NCBI RefSeq assembly: GCF_052065835.1
Contig: NZ_JBQHTG010000001.1
Coordinates: 186,001 to 250,000 of the forward strand
Length of the DNA stretch: 64,000 nucleotides
DNA from: Laedolimicola sp934402125
Lineage (GTDB): Bacteria; Bacillota; Clostridia; Lachnospirales; Lachnospiraceae
Direction of reading: 5' to 3'
In this document: positions 42,363 through 50,472 of the stretch, piece by piece
Position numbering within the stretch: position 1 is the stretch's first letter
Layout of the letters: every line of letters begins with the position of its first letter
Translations under genes and position numbers: made by a program
Notes under the pieces: model-generated
Databases searched by the model: none
What the model saw: the letters and a program-made list of their open reading frames with translations, nothing else
Told to the model about the DNA's origin: nothing

Positions 42363-43208
42363 TTATTCTGCCGCCGCAAAGCCCACTGCCTCAAATACCT
42401 TCATACAGGTATCAGTCTGCAGATAGGCCAGGAATTCCTTTGCCGCCTCCTGATTCTTCGAAACATTCAGGACTGCCGCCGGATAGATAACCTGCTTGCA
42501 CAGATCGCTTCCCGCCTGATCCACAACGGTCAGCTTGGTGGAAAACGCGTCGGTAGCGTAGATAATGCCTGCGTCCGCAGCTGCCTCGGAAACCTGGGTT
42601 GTCACCTCTTTTACGTTAGAACCATAAGTAATCTTGCCCGCTGCCTCCAGGCTGTCCAGAATACCCAGATTGGTCAGGATCTCTGTGGAGTACTGTCCCA
42701 CCGGAACGTCCTCATTTCCAAGGGCCAGAAGGATAAGCTTATCGGTACCCAGATCCGCAAAGGATTCGATGTTCTTCGGGTTGCCGTCCGGCACTGCCAG
42801 AACTACCTTATTCTCCAGCAGGTTGACCCGGGTGCCCTCCAGCACGTAATCCAGACCGTCGGTATTCACCTCCGGATCCGCGTCCTTGTCCAGCTGGTTC
42901 ATCTGCTTCTGTGCCGCGGAAATAAATACGTCGCAGTCCGCGCCCTCCTGAATCTGAGTCTTCAGGGTTCCTGAGGAATCAAAATTGAATACCAGGGTTA
43001 CATTCGGGGCAACCTCTTTGTACATCTCCTGAATCTCTGTCAGGGTCTCTGTCATGGATGCCGCCGCAAAGACATTCAAAGTCACCGGATCTGCCTCTGC
43101 AGTGTCCTCTGCTGCCGGAATCTCTTCCGCCTGCTTGCTTCCGCAGTTAAGCATAGATACTGCCAGAGCGCCGGCCAATAGACCTGCGATTACCTTCTTC
43201 CTCATCAT
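42363..43208 (-). CDS. modA: Molybdate-binding lipoprotein ModA
   Basis: The extracellular binding protein for molybdate (and possibly tungstate). The 281-residue precursor has a signal peptide with lipobox SMLNC (Cys at residue 22), then a short acidic linker and the ModA fold beginning NVFAAASMTETLTEI. Asp/Ser anion-binding positions such as FNFDSSGTLKTQI are in place. It heads modABC and is preceded by a promoter with a ModE-type operator, so molybdate availability should control it. Confidence 0.93.
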   Translation of the reverse strand: MMRKKVIAGLLAGALAVSMLNCGSKQAEEIPAAEDTAEADPVTLNVFAAASMTETLTEIQEMYKEVAPNVTLVFNFDSSGTLKTQIQEGADCDVFISAAQKQMNQLDKDADPEVNTDGLDYVLEGTRVNLLENKVVLAVPDGNPKNIESFADLGTDKLILLALGNEDVPVGQYSTEILTNLGILDSLEAAGKITYGSNVKEVTTQVSEAAADAGIIYATDAFSTKLTVVDQAGSDLCKQVIYPAAVLNVSKNQEAAKEFLAYLQTDTCMKVFEAVGFAAAE

Positions 43209-43247
43209 AACTATCCCTCTTTTCTCTTATTTCGCACTGCTTCTTTC

Positions 43248-43271
43248 CGTTATTTTTTCAGAAGAATAACG
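43248..43271. promoter_or_regulatory. ModE-type operator at the modA promoter
   Basis: CGTTAT and ATAACG form a perfect inverted repeat with 12 bases between, 24 bases in all. This is the same half-site sequence and spacing as the E. coli modA operator. It lies immediately downstream of the predicted transcription start, so binding would block transcription. The presumed binder is the nucleotidyltransferase-ModE fusion encoded just upstream. Confidence 0.65.
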
Positions 43272-43279
43272 ATAGGTCT

Positions 43280-43308
43280 ATTATACACATAAAAAAAGGA
43301 GGGTGCAA
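43280..43308 (-). promoter_or_regulatory. Promoter of modABC
   Basis: A perfect TATAAT lies 17 bases after TTGCAC on the minus strand. The -35 box is weak and sits inside the terminator of the preceding operon. Confidence 0.55.
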
Positions 43309-43320
43309 GTGCAACCTCCC
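43291..43320 (-). terminator. Terminator of the moeA-mobB-modE operon
   Basis: On the minus strand GGAGGTTGCA pairs with TGCACCCTCC around CT, with one mismatch, followed by seven T. It lies 16 bases after the stop codon of the ModE fusion gene. Confidence 0.75.
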
Positions 43321-43336
43321 TTTCACTCTGTGCTTT

Positions 43337-44239
43337 TTACTGAAACTCCCCGAAATACACCTCAAAAAATCCCCGGGTAATCCGCTTCATGTCCTCCAGC
43401 ATGGCGTGATACCGCTCCATGAAGAGGCGGCCCTCGGAGGTGATGGTAGAGCTGCCCCCGTTCTTTCCTCCGTTACAGCGGTTCAGGAACCGGAAGCCCA
43501 GCTCCTTCTCCACCTTGTTGATCATTTTCCAGCCCTTGGAATAGGACATATTCATTTTGGCCGCCGCAGCCTGAATAGAACCGGTCTCATCAATGTACTG
43601 AAGCAGGTGGTAGACGCCGGGACCGAAGAAATCCTCTTCCTTGGATATCACCAGCTTGGTTTTGAAATGAAGGGTGGCGGCGTCCCACCGGGCTTTCAGG
43701 TAAGCAGACACCCGTTCGATCCCGCCTGCGTCCAGAAGCGAATAGCAGACGCCCGGATCCCCCACCAGAATCCTGTCCTGTCTTACTTTGGTATCGCTCT
43801 CCCCCGGTACCACACTTCTGGGCCAGCCGGCCTGCCCCCCATATACCGGCACCGAAGCCTCTTCCGCCTTCAAAAGAGCCTCCACGGTCTCCTCCCCAAA
43901 GGCCGGATATTCCACCGGCAGCACAAGGGCCCGATCCATCAGAGGCGCAGCCGCCTCCAGGGCCAGCTTCAGGGCTTCCTCAAAGCTATGCTCCCGGTAG
44001 GCTTCATCTTCCACGAAGATGACATTATTGTGACTCAGGTGCAGCTTTAGTGTCTCGCTGTGACAGCCTGCCAGCACTACGATGGGAGAAATCCCGGCCT
44101 TACGGAACCTGGCGATCTCTCCCTTGATAACCGTTGTCCCATCCAGCGGATACATGGGCAGGAACAGATGAATCCCCTCGTTTTCCCGCTGCTCCTCCCC
44201 ATAATCGCCGGAGGCTATGATAACCGCTCCTGTTTTCAT
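43337..44239 (-). CDS. Nucleotidyltransferase-like domain fused to ModE-type HTH
   Basis: A 300-residue protein. The first 200 residues resemble a MobA/MocA-like NTP transferase, with FRKAGISPIVVLAGC and VEYPAFGEETVEALL, but the N-terminus reads AVIIASGDYGEE rather than a canonical LAGGxSxRMG, so catalysis is uncertain. The last 100 residues are a ModE/LysR-type winged HTH (GSIQAAAAKMNMSYSKGWKM, about 215-290) with the ModE hallmark NGGKNGGSSTIT. Stand-alone ModE senses molybdate and represses modABC; here the sensor may be the fused enzyme-like domain. It overlaps mobB by ATGA and lies just upstream of modABC. Confidence 0.82.
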   Translation of the reverse strand: MKTGAVIIASGDYGEEQRENEGIHLFLPMYPLDGTTVIKGEIARFRKAGISPIVVLAGCHSETLKLHLSHNNVIFVEDEAYREHSFEEALKLALEAAAPLMDRALVLPVEYPAFGEETVEALLKAEEASVPVYGGQAGWPRSVVPGESDTKVRQDRILVGDPGVCYSLLDAGGIERVSAYLKARWDAATLHFKTKLVISKEEDFFGPGVYHLLQYIDETGSIQAAAAKMNMSYSKGWKMINKVEKELGFRFLNRCNGGKNGGSSTITSEGRLFMERYHAMLEDMKRITRGFFEVYFGEFQ

Positions 44240-44781
44240 ATGATCTCCTTTGTATTTCTGGATAAAAGAAACAAATCCTTTAAAATGAATTCCGCAATGT
44301 TCTCCACATCTTCCAGCCCGAATACCGGCACGCCCTCCGGCAGTCCCTTCACCGCTCCGGGCGCCAGATCTGTCACAATGGCGCGTAAATTACGCCCCCT
44401 GCAGACACAGTCCGAGGAATTGGCTCCGCGAATCAGCTCCACTTTTGGATATCCGCTGTCCTTAAAGCCCTCCAGCAGAATCAGATCCGCCTCCGGGAAC
44501 CAGGACGCCAGCTGCTCCGGCGTCATTTGCCCCGCCCGTGCTTCCTCCGGCTGCTTCTTTACGACCATATATTTGTGGTCCGAAAAAACCACGGTACCGT
44601 AGGCTCCCGCCTGAAAATGGGCAAAGGTATCCGTTCCCGGCACATCGGTCTGAAAATCATGGCCGTCATGCTTGATGGTAGCCACCTTCAGCCCCCGTCC
44701 GGTCAGAACCGGCAGGAGCTTCGTGATCAACGTGGTTTTTCCCGAATTTTTCACACCGCTGACGGCAAAGAAAACACTCAT
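44236..44781 (-). CDS. mobB: MGD biosynthesis adapter protein MobB
   Basis: A 181-residue GTP-binding P-loop protein that assists MobA in making the guanine dinucleotide form of the molybdenum cofactor. Walker A is GVKNSGKTTL near the N-terminus, followed by VATIKHDGHDFQ and LILLEGFKDSGYPK. I start at MSVFFAVSG because this ATG overlaps the moeA stop codon (ATGA) and the upstream extension is not family-like. The gene itself overlaps the ModE fusion by ATGA. Confidence 0.9.
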   Translation of the reverse strand: MSVFFAVSGVKNSGKTTLITKLLPVLTGRGLKVATIKHDGHDFQTDVPGTDTFAHFQAGAYGTVVFSDHKYMVVKKQPEEARAGQMTPEQLASWFPEADLILLEGFKDSGYPKVELIRGANSSDCVCRGRNLRAIVTDLAPGAVKGLPEGVPVFGLEDVENIAEFILKDLFLLSRNTKEII

Positions 44782-45983
44782 AACAGAATTGCCTCCGCCG
44801 AATCCCCCGGTTTCAGCGCCCCAGATCCTGCAGGCACATCCAACAGGCAATTGCAGCCCACCATGGAGGCCAGCACGCCGTTGGAATTCAGTCCCTCCGG
44901 CAGATGGAAGGTTCCCTTTTCCCAGTAAGCCCGGACAAATCTTCTTCCCGGACTGGGCTTTCCAAAGGCGTCCGCCAGGGTTCCCTGCACCCGCACCAGA
45001 TCAAGAGACGGCTTTCTCATCATTTTCGCCAGCATAGGGCGGAGCAAAAGCTCGGTGATAACCAGGGCGCTGAAGGGATTGCCGGACAGACTCATGACCG
45101 GGATTCCCTGATAATCGGAAAATAAGGTGGGCATACCAGGCTTCACCTGGATACCCCAGAAAACGCGCTCCGCCCCAATCCGGGCCAGGGATTCATGCAT
45201 GATGTCCTTTTTTCCCACAGACACAGCGCCTGTGGTAACGATCAGATCCGCTTCCTTCGCGGCCTTTTTCAGAGCCTCCGCCATCTGCTCCGGCTCGTCC
45301 GGGACGGAGCGGGCCTCCAGAAGCTCCACGCCCAGCTCCATCAGACGGGCCGCCAGAAGCTTCTGGTTGATGTCATAGATTTTGCCGGGAGCCAACGGCT
45401 CTCCCGGCTGCACCACCTCATTGCCGGTGGTCAGCACCGCGATCCGGGGACGGCGGTAAACAGCTACCTCCGGGATTCCCATTCCGGCCAACACTCCGGC
45501 CTCCACGAAGCCAAGCTCCCGGTCCGCTTTCATCAGTACCTGTCCTGCCTTAAAGTCCTCGCCCCGGAAGCAATAATTGCCCCACGGCCTCTCCGCCTTA
45601 TAGATCTGTACCGTTTCCTCGCCGTAATCCGTATCCTCCTGACGGACGCAGCAGTCACAGCCGGGCGAAATCGCCGCCCCGGTCATAATACGTACAGCCT
45701 GGCCCGGCTGCACCTCTTCCTTGGAATAATCTCCCGCGTCAATCTCCCGCAGAACCTTCAGACAGACCGGCCGCTCCCTGCAGGCTTCCTCCAAATCCGC
45801 TGCCCTGCAGGCATATCCATCGATGGGCGAACGGGGAAAGGGTGGATTGTCAAATCTGGTCTTTGCTTCCTCGGCCAGCACCCGTCCGGAAATCTCCGCG
45901 ACCGGAAGCCGTTCCTTCTCCTGAATCACAGGCGTATGCGCCAGAACCAGCGCAAGCGCCGCCTCAGCTGTAATTCCTCCCAT
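44778..45983 (-). CDS. moeA: Molybdopterin molybdenumtransferase MoeA
   Basis: Inserts molybdate into adenylylated molybdopterin. The 401-residue protein has NPPFPRSPIDGYA, RIMTGAAISPGCD, the MoaB/MogA-like core with LTTGNEV and VTTGAVSVGKKD, and the C-terminal beta domain. I start at MGGITAEAALALV because AAGGGGG lies upstream; the longer frame runs into the previous gene. It follows a MoeA-like protein by 13 bases and is coupled to mobB. Confidence 0.92.
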   Translation of the reverse strand: MGGITAEAALALVLAHTPVIQEKERLPVAEISGRVLAEEAKTRFDNPPFPRSPIDGYACRAADLEEACRERPVCLKVLREIDAGDYSKEEVQPGQAVRIMTGAAISPGCDCCVRQEDTDYGEETVQIYKAERPWGNYCFRGEDFKAGQVLMKADRELGFVEAGVLAGMGIPEVAVYRRPRIAVLTTGNEVVQPGEPLAPGKIYDINQKLLAARLMELGVELLEARSVPDEPEQMAEALKKAAKEADLIVTTGAVSVGKKDIMHESLARIGAERVFWGIQVKPGMPTLFSDYQGIPVMSLSGNPFSALVITELLLRPMLAKMMRKPSLDLVRVQGTLADAFGKPSPGRRFVRAYWEKGTFHLPEGLNSNGVLASMVGCNCLLDVPAGSGALKPGDSAEAILL

Positions 45984-45996
45984 ACCAGTTTCCCCC

Positions 45997-47022
45997 TTAT
46001 ACGCCTTTTCCAAAACCGCAGTTGGGGTAATGACAGGTCTTACAGCCCAGACAGAAGCCGCCATTTCCCATATGGGCCAGTTCCTTCTTCGTCACCTCTA
46101 CCCCCGCCGCAATCCGGGGCAGTACCAGGTCAAAGACCGTAGCCTTCGCGTACATGACGCAGCCCGGCAGTCCCATAACCGGCGTACCGTCCTCGAAATA
46201 AGCCAGCAGGAACATGGCTCCCGGAAGCACCGGCGCGCCGTAGGATACAATACGCGCTCCCGTCTGCTTAATCGCGCCCGGCGTCTGATCGTCCGGATCC
46301 ACGCTCATGCCTCCGGTACAGAGAATCATGTCCGCTCCCTCTTCCTTCAGCTTCAGAATGGCCTCGGTAATCTTCTCCCGGTTGTCGTCGCAGAGGATGT
46401 GTCCGCAGACCTCTATTCCATAGGCGGCCAGCTTCTCGATGATAACCGGCGTGAAAGTATCCTTGATCCGTCCGTAATACACTTCATTTCCTGTGGTGAC
46501 AATGCCTGCCTTCAGGGGCTTATAAGGCGTCAGGGAAACCAAAGGCTCGCTTCCCGCAGCCTCCTTTACCCGCTCCAGCTTCTCCTTCGCGATAACAAGC
46601 GGAATCACCCGGGTTCCCAGCAGACGGTCGCCCTTTTTCACCGGCGTGTTATTATGCCGCGTGGCAATCATAATCTCATCTATTTCGTTGATGGCGTCAA
46701 GCCGCGGCACATCTACCCGGAACAGGCCGTCGCAGTCGGCCACCAGCTCAATTTTTCCCTCCTTCACATCGGTGGGATGCATATTTTCGTTCCTGCAGAC
46801 GGCGCACAGAATCTCTGCCGCCTCATTTTCATGGAGGGTGTTCTCGTCCTTCTCCCAGACATACAGGTGATCCTTTCCCAGGGATAACAGCACCGGAATA
46901 TCTTCCTCGGTCACAATATGTCCCTTGCGGAATGCGGTGTCCTTAACCACATCCTTGACGATCCGTGTAATGTCGTGGCAGAGCACATGGCCCACCGCAT
47001 CCGTTGTGTTGATACATTTCAT
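45997..47022 (-). CDS. MoeA-like molybdopterin-binding protein with Cys-rich tail
   Basis: A 341-residue protein related to MoeA but lacking its N-terminal signature. The central part (about 165-310) is a MoaB/MogA-type molybdopterin-binding fold with IVTTGNEVYYG, CTGGMSVDPDD and MGLPGCVMYAKATVF. The tail CLGCKTCHYPNCGFGKG holds four cysteines spaced for metal or Fe-S binding. It heads the moeA-mobB-ModE fusion operon, so a role in cofactor insertion or in sensing cofactor level is likely. A ModE half-site (ATAACG at 47102-47107) lies about 80 bases upstream of its start. Confidence 0.8.
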   Translation of the reverse strand: MKCINTTDAVGHVLCHDITRIVKDVVKDTAFRKGHIVTEEDIPVLLSLGKDHLYVWEKDENTLHENEAAEILCAVCRNENMHPTDVKEGKIELVADCDGLFRVDVPRLDAINEIDEIMIATRHNNTPVKKGDRLLGTRVIPLVIAKEKLERVKEAAGSEPLVSLTPYKPLKAGIVTTGNEVYYGRIKDTFTPVIIEKLAAYGIEVCGHILCDDNREKITEAILKLKEEGADMILCTGGMSVDPDDQTPGAIKQTGARIVSYGAPVLPGAMFLLAYFEDGTPVMGLPGCVMYAKATVFDLVLPRIAAGVEVTKKELAHMGNGGFCLGCKTCHYPNCGFGKGV

Positions 47023-47140
47023 ACCCCAAATTCCTCCAAAAAACCAATCTATGTATCCAGTGTAACACAGCAGGGCGGAAGTTTCACCTGTTTTTCAAAA
47101 CATAACGGTGATTTTCTATCCGTCTTTTGTATATAAGAAA

Positions 47141-47268
47141 GAATCCTGCTACGCAGGATTCTCCGCCTGCGGCGGGTCGCTCAAGCGACATACTACCTCT
47201 CCGCCGCAGTGCGATAATGTTTTTTATGTAATAGGGGATTCCATCGGAATTTCCTATTACATAAAAAA
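47141..47268. repeat. Cluster of palindromes between the MoeA-like gene and purC
   Basis: Three structures lie side by side. GAATCCTGC-TAC-GCAGGATTC is at 47141-47161. CTGCGGCGG (47167-47175) pairs with CCGCCGCAG (47201-47209) and encloses GTCGCT-CA-AGCGAC. A 50-bp palindrome at 47219-47268 has 16-bp perfect arms (TTTTTTATGTAATAGG). The last one partly shares its end with the purC terminator. No gene is present, and the style is that of dispersed repeats. Confidence 0.5.
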
Positions 47269-47302
47269 CGCGGATATACTCCAAAAATGGAACATATCCG
47301 CG
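47263..47302 (-). terminator. Terminator of purC
   Basis: CGCGGATATGTTCC pairs with GGAGTATATCCGCG (two G-U pairs) around ATTTTT and is followed by TTTTTTAT on the minus strand, 14 bases after the purC stop codon. Confidence 0.9.
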
Positions 47303-47316
47303 CCTCAATTTTTTAC

Positions 47317-48192
47317 CTATACCTCCAGTGGCTTTCCGGTCAGCATCTCGTATGCCTGCAGGTATTTCTCAATGGTCTTGTCCACGATCTCCTGGGGCAG
47401 GGTCCAGTCGTTGTCCGGGTTGGCCTTCAGCCAGTCGCGGGCAAACTGCTTGTCAAAAGAGGGCTGTCCGTGGCCCGGCTCATAGCCGTCTGCCGGCCAG
47501 AAACGGGAGCTGTCCGGCGTCAGCATCTCGTCGCCGATCACCAGGTTGCCATTTTCATCCAGGCCAAACTCAAACTTGGTGTCCGCGATGATGATTCCCT
47601 TGCTCAGGGCGTACTCCGCGCATTTCTTGTAAAGGGCAATGGTGTTGTCGCGAAGAGCCTTTGCGTACTCCTCTCCCTTGCCCGGGAAATATTTTTCAAG
47701 ATGAGCGATGCTCTGCTCGTAGGAAATGTTTTCGTCATGATCGCCAATCTCTGCCTTGGTGGACGGTGTGTAAATCGGCTCCGGCAGCTTGTCAGACTCT
47801 TTCAGTCCTTCCGGAAGCCTGATACCGCAGACGGTTCCGTTCTCCTTGTAGCTGGCCCAGCCGCTGCCTGTGATATAACCACGGACAATACACTCGATGG
47901 GAAGCATCTGAAGCTTTCTGCACATCATGGATTTGCCCCGGAACTTCTCCTGCTGGAAGTACTCCGGCATATCCTTTGTATCAACGGAAATCATGTGATT
48001 CGGCAGAATCTCCTCTGTCATATCGAACCAGAATTTGGACATCTGGGTCAGCACCGCGCCCTTCTTTGTCACTTCATTATGAAGAATCACATCGAAGCAG
48101 CTGATACGGTCTGTCGCTACCATAATCAGGCTGTCGCCGTTGTCGTAAATCTCACGTACCTTACCTTCTTTGATCGGTTTCATTTCCTGCAT
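47317..48192 (-). CDS. purC: Phosphoribosylaminoimidazole-succinocarboxamide synthase
   Basis: Joins aspartate to CAIR in purine synthesis, using ATP. The 291-residue protein has KEGKVREIYDNGD, VATDRISCFDVIL, ECIVRGYITGSGW and ADTKFEFGLDENG with DEMLTPDSSRFW, the SAICAR synthase signatures. It belongs to the longer form (about 290 residues) rather than the 237-residue E. coli type. I start at MQEMKPIKEG, nine bases after GAGG. It has its own promoter and terminator and is not part of a pur cluster here. Confidence 0.94.
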   Translation of the reverse strand: MQEMKPIKEGKVREIYDNGDSLIMVATDRISCFDVILHNEVTKKGAVLTQMSKFWFDMTEEILPNHMISVDTKDMPEYFQQEKFRGKSMMCRKLQMLPIECIVRGYITGSGWASYKENGTVCGIRLPEGLKESDKLPEPIYTPSTKAEIGDHDENISYEQSIAHLEKYFPGKGEEYAKALRDNTIALYKKCAEYALSKGIIIADTKFEFGLDENGNLVIGDEMLTPDSSRFWPADGYEPGHGQPSFDKQFARDWLKANPDNDWTLPQEIVDKTIEKYLQAYEMLTGKPLEV

Positions 48193-48263
48193 ATCCTTGC
48201 ACCTCATCATTCTGTTTTTAAATGGAAATTCGGGTCAGACTTCTTTTGACCCTGGGCATTTCC

Positions 48264-48293
48264 ACATTACCACTCTTTCCCCCGGCCTGTCAA
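48264..48293 (-). promoter_or_regulatory. Promoter of purC
   Basis: A perfect TTGACA on the minus strand is followed after 18 bases by TAATGT, a weak -10, about 60 bases before the purC start codon. Confidence 0.45.
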
Positions 48294-48308
48294 GCCCCTG
48301 TTCTTCTC

Positions 48309-48836
48309 CTACAGCTCAATTCCCTTCCGGGCATGTACACCCTGATCGAAGGGATGCTTGATTTTCCGCACCTCGGAGATATAATCGGCCAGTTTAAGAA
48401 GCTCCGGGGCCGGATCCCGGCCTGTCAGGGCCACCTCCAGACCTTCCGGACGGTTCTTCAGAAAATCCAGGGCTTTTTCCCGGTTCAACATGCCGTGATT
48501 GTAGCAGGACATAAACTCATCCATGACCAGCAGGAAAGCATCTTCCTGCGCTGCCAGCTCTGTGGCCCGGTCAAAGAGCGCCTGATAGGCGGCTGCCGCC
48601 TCCTTTTTCTGCTCGTCCGTCATATTCCAGAAGAAGCCGAACTGCTTCTCACAGGTCAGCACCGTAACCCCGGGCAGCTCCCGCAGTACCTTCAGCTCTG
48701 AGGATTTCCCATCCTTCATAAACTGGGTGAAAATGACCCTTCTGCCGCTTCCTGCAGCCCGGACCGCCAGGCCGGTCACTGCGGTGGATTTGCCTTTGCC
48801 GTCGCCGCAGTAGATGTGGATACATGATTGTTTCAT
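48309..48836 (-). CDS. cobO: Cob(I)alamin adenosyltransferase CobO/BtuR
   Basis: Attaches the adenosyl group of ATP to the cobalt of corrinoids. The 175-residue protein has the P-loop YCGDGKGKSTAVTG near its N-terminus, FTQFMKDGKSSEL, and VMDEFMSCYNHGM. GGAGG lies nine bases before the ATG. It follows cbiB by 87 bases and ends the cobalamin operon. Confidence 0.93.
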   Translation of the reverse strand: MKQSCIHIYCGDGKGKSTAVTGLAVRAAGSGRRVIFTQFMKDGKSSELKVLRELPGVTVLTCEKQFGFFWNMTDEQKKEAAAAYQALFDRATELAAQEDAFLLVMDEFMSCYNHGMLNREKALDFLKNRPEGLEVALTGRDPAPELLKLADYISEVRKIKHPFDQGVHARKGIEL

Positions 48837-48923
48837 AGGACAGCACCTCCTGAATTTGTGTATAAATAGATATGATCTCTATCGTTTTTCCTTTACAGCT
48901 ATGTTTTGTGGTCTTAAATACTT

Positions 48924-49895
48924 TTATACTGCCAGCACTCCGGCCAGCGCCGCTGCTGCCGCCACAAGCGCCAGCGCCAGAATCACGCCCGCGTACATCA
49001 GCCGGTTCATGCGGCGGATATCCTCATACTCCACCGGCCGGATGGGATCGCCGATGGTCGGCTTTTTATAAAGCTTTCCGAAATAATAAGCGTCCCCGGC
49101 CAACTGAACTTCAAGCGCGCCCGCCGCTGCCGCCTCGGTCTGGGCGGAGTTGGGACTGGCATGGTTGCGGCGATCCCGCAGCCAGATCCTCCAGGCGCCG
49201 GATATGCTTAGGCCTGCCAGCGGGCTCGCCGCAACCAGCAGAAGGCCGCTTATCCGGGCGGGGATATAATTCAGCACATCGTCCAGCTTCGCGGAGAAGC
49301 GGCCGAAATACAGATATTTGTCGTTCTTATAGCCCACCATGGAATCCAGGGTATTTACCGCCTTATAGAAAAAGCCCAGAACCGGGCCGCCGATGGCCAG
49401 AAAAAGCAGGGGAGCCACCACGCCGTCGGAGGAATTTTCCGCCACCGTCTCCACTGCCGCCTTGGCTACGCCCTCCTCATTTAAGGCCTGGGTATCGCGT
49501 CCCACAATCATAGACACCGCATGGCGGGCCTTTTCCAGATCTCCCTCTTTTAAAGCCTCGTAGACCTTCATGCTCTCGGTTTTCAGGGATTTCGTTGCCA
49601 GAATCTGGAAGCTCCAGAATGTCAGCAGGGCAAAATACAGCCAGAAATTGATGTTCCGGGCCAGATATAAAAGTCCGAAGGGCACTGCCGTAGATACGGC
49701 CACCACGAAAATACAGAAGAACACGCCTGCTGCCAGCTCGCCCTTTTCTGTCTTCGGGAACGCCGCCCGGAAGGGCTTCTCCGCCCGGGCAATCAGATTG
49801 CCGATGAGACAGATGGGGTGATATAAGCATCTTGGATCACCGAAGATCAGATCCAGTACAAAGCCCAGAATCAGGGCATAGATGTGATATTTCAT
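48924..49895 (-). CDS. cbiB: Adenosylcobinamide-phosphate synthase CbiB
   Basis: A membrane enzyme that joins aminopropanol phosphate (or its precursor) to adenosylcobyric acid. The 323-residue protein starts MKYHIYALILGFVLDLIFGDP, where FGDPxxxxHP is the family signature, and has about five membrane segments and ENSSDGVVAPL in the middle. I start here because GGAGGAG lies upstream. The gene overlaps the end of cobC by 59 bases, more than is usual. Confidence 0.92.
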   Translation of the reverse strand: MKYHIYALILGFVLDLIFGDPRCLYHPICLIGNLIARAEKPFRAAFPKTEKGELAAGVFFCIFVVAVSTAVPFGLLYLARNINFWLYFALLTFWSFQILATKSLKTESMKVYEALKEGDLEKARHAVSMIVGRDTQALNEEGVAKAAVETVAENSSDGVVAPLLFLAIGGPVLGFFYKAVNTLDSMVGYKNDKYLYFGRFSAKLDDVLNYIPARISGLLLVAASPLAGLSISGAWRIWLRDRRNHASPNSAQTEAAAAGALEVQLAGDAYYFGKLYKKPTIGDPIRPVEYEDIRRMNRLMYAGVILALALVAAAAALAGVLAV

Positions 49896-50472
49896 CGAGA
49901 AAAACTCCTCCTTTTTCCGTCTCATTCACAAGCATACGAAAGCCCTCTCCGTTCTTAATCTGCCAGTGATAAAACTCCTCTTTCTGTGCCGCGTAAGCTG
50001 CCAGGATACTCATAATCGTTCCCCCGTGTACCACAAGGGCCGCCCGGTGAACCGCCTTTTCTTTTAAATCCGCAAGGACTTCCTGAAAGCCCCTGACACA
50101 CCGCTCTTCAAAGGCCTCCCGGCTTTCGCCTCCCGGAAAGGGCAGCGTGCCGTTGCTGTCAATCCAGGCCTGGTAGGCCGCATTCCCGGACAACTCTTTA
50201 TAATTCTTATTTTCGAATTCACCGAAATCACATTCCCGGAGCCGAGGAACCGAAATCATTTCCTTGCCCGGAAATAAAATCGCCCCCGTCTCCCGGCAAC
50301 GCTTCAGGGGACTTCCGTACAGGACGTCCGGCATGGGGTAGAGCCCCGCTTCGAAAATAGCCTGCAGAGCTTCTCTTCCCTCCTCGCACAGGGGCTCGTC
50401 GGTGGTTCCGATATAGCGCCCCAGGGTGTTGCCATAAGTCTTTCCATGGCGGATCAGATACAGCTCCTTCAT
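49837..50472 (-). CDS. cobC: Histidine phosphatase, probable alpha-ribazole phosphatase CobC
   Basis: A 211-residue phosphoglycerate-mutase-like phosphatase that should remove the phosphate from alpha-ribazole phosphate or adenosylcobalamin phosphate. It has the catalytic motif LIRHGKTYGN at residues 6-15 and the second His in LVVHGGTIMSI. The start overlaps the short CobU gene by ATGA. The C-terminal tail of about 20 residues is encoded by DNA that also encodes the start of cbiB in another frame. Confidence 0.87.
   Translation of the reverse strand: MKELYLIRHGKTYGNTLGRYIGTTDEPLCEEGREALQAIFEAGLYPMPDVLYGSPLKRCRETGAILFPGKEMISVPRLRECDFGEFENKNYKELSGNAAYQAWIDSNGTLPFPGGESREAFEERCVRGFQEVLADLKEKAVHRAALVVHGGTIMSILAAYAAQKEEFYHWQIKNGEGFRMLVNETEKGGVFLDEISHLCPDSGLCTGSDLR

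Noticed and set aside
47141..47268. CRISPR array
   Set aside because: The palindromes differ in sequence and do not form repeat-spacer units.
48837..48923. Cobalamin riboswitch upstream of cobO, or elsewhere in the operon
   Set aside because: The gaps are too short and no B12-box-like sequence was recognised. A riboswitch, if present, should lie right of the window, upstream of the first gene.
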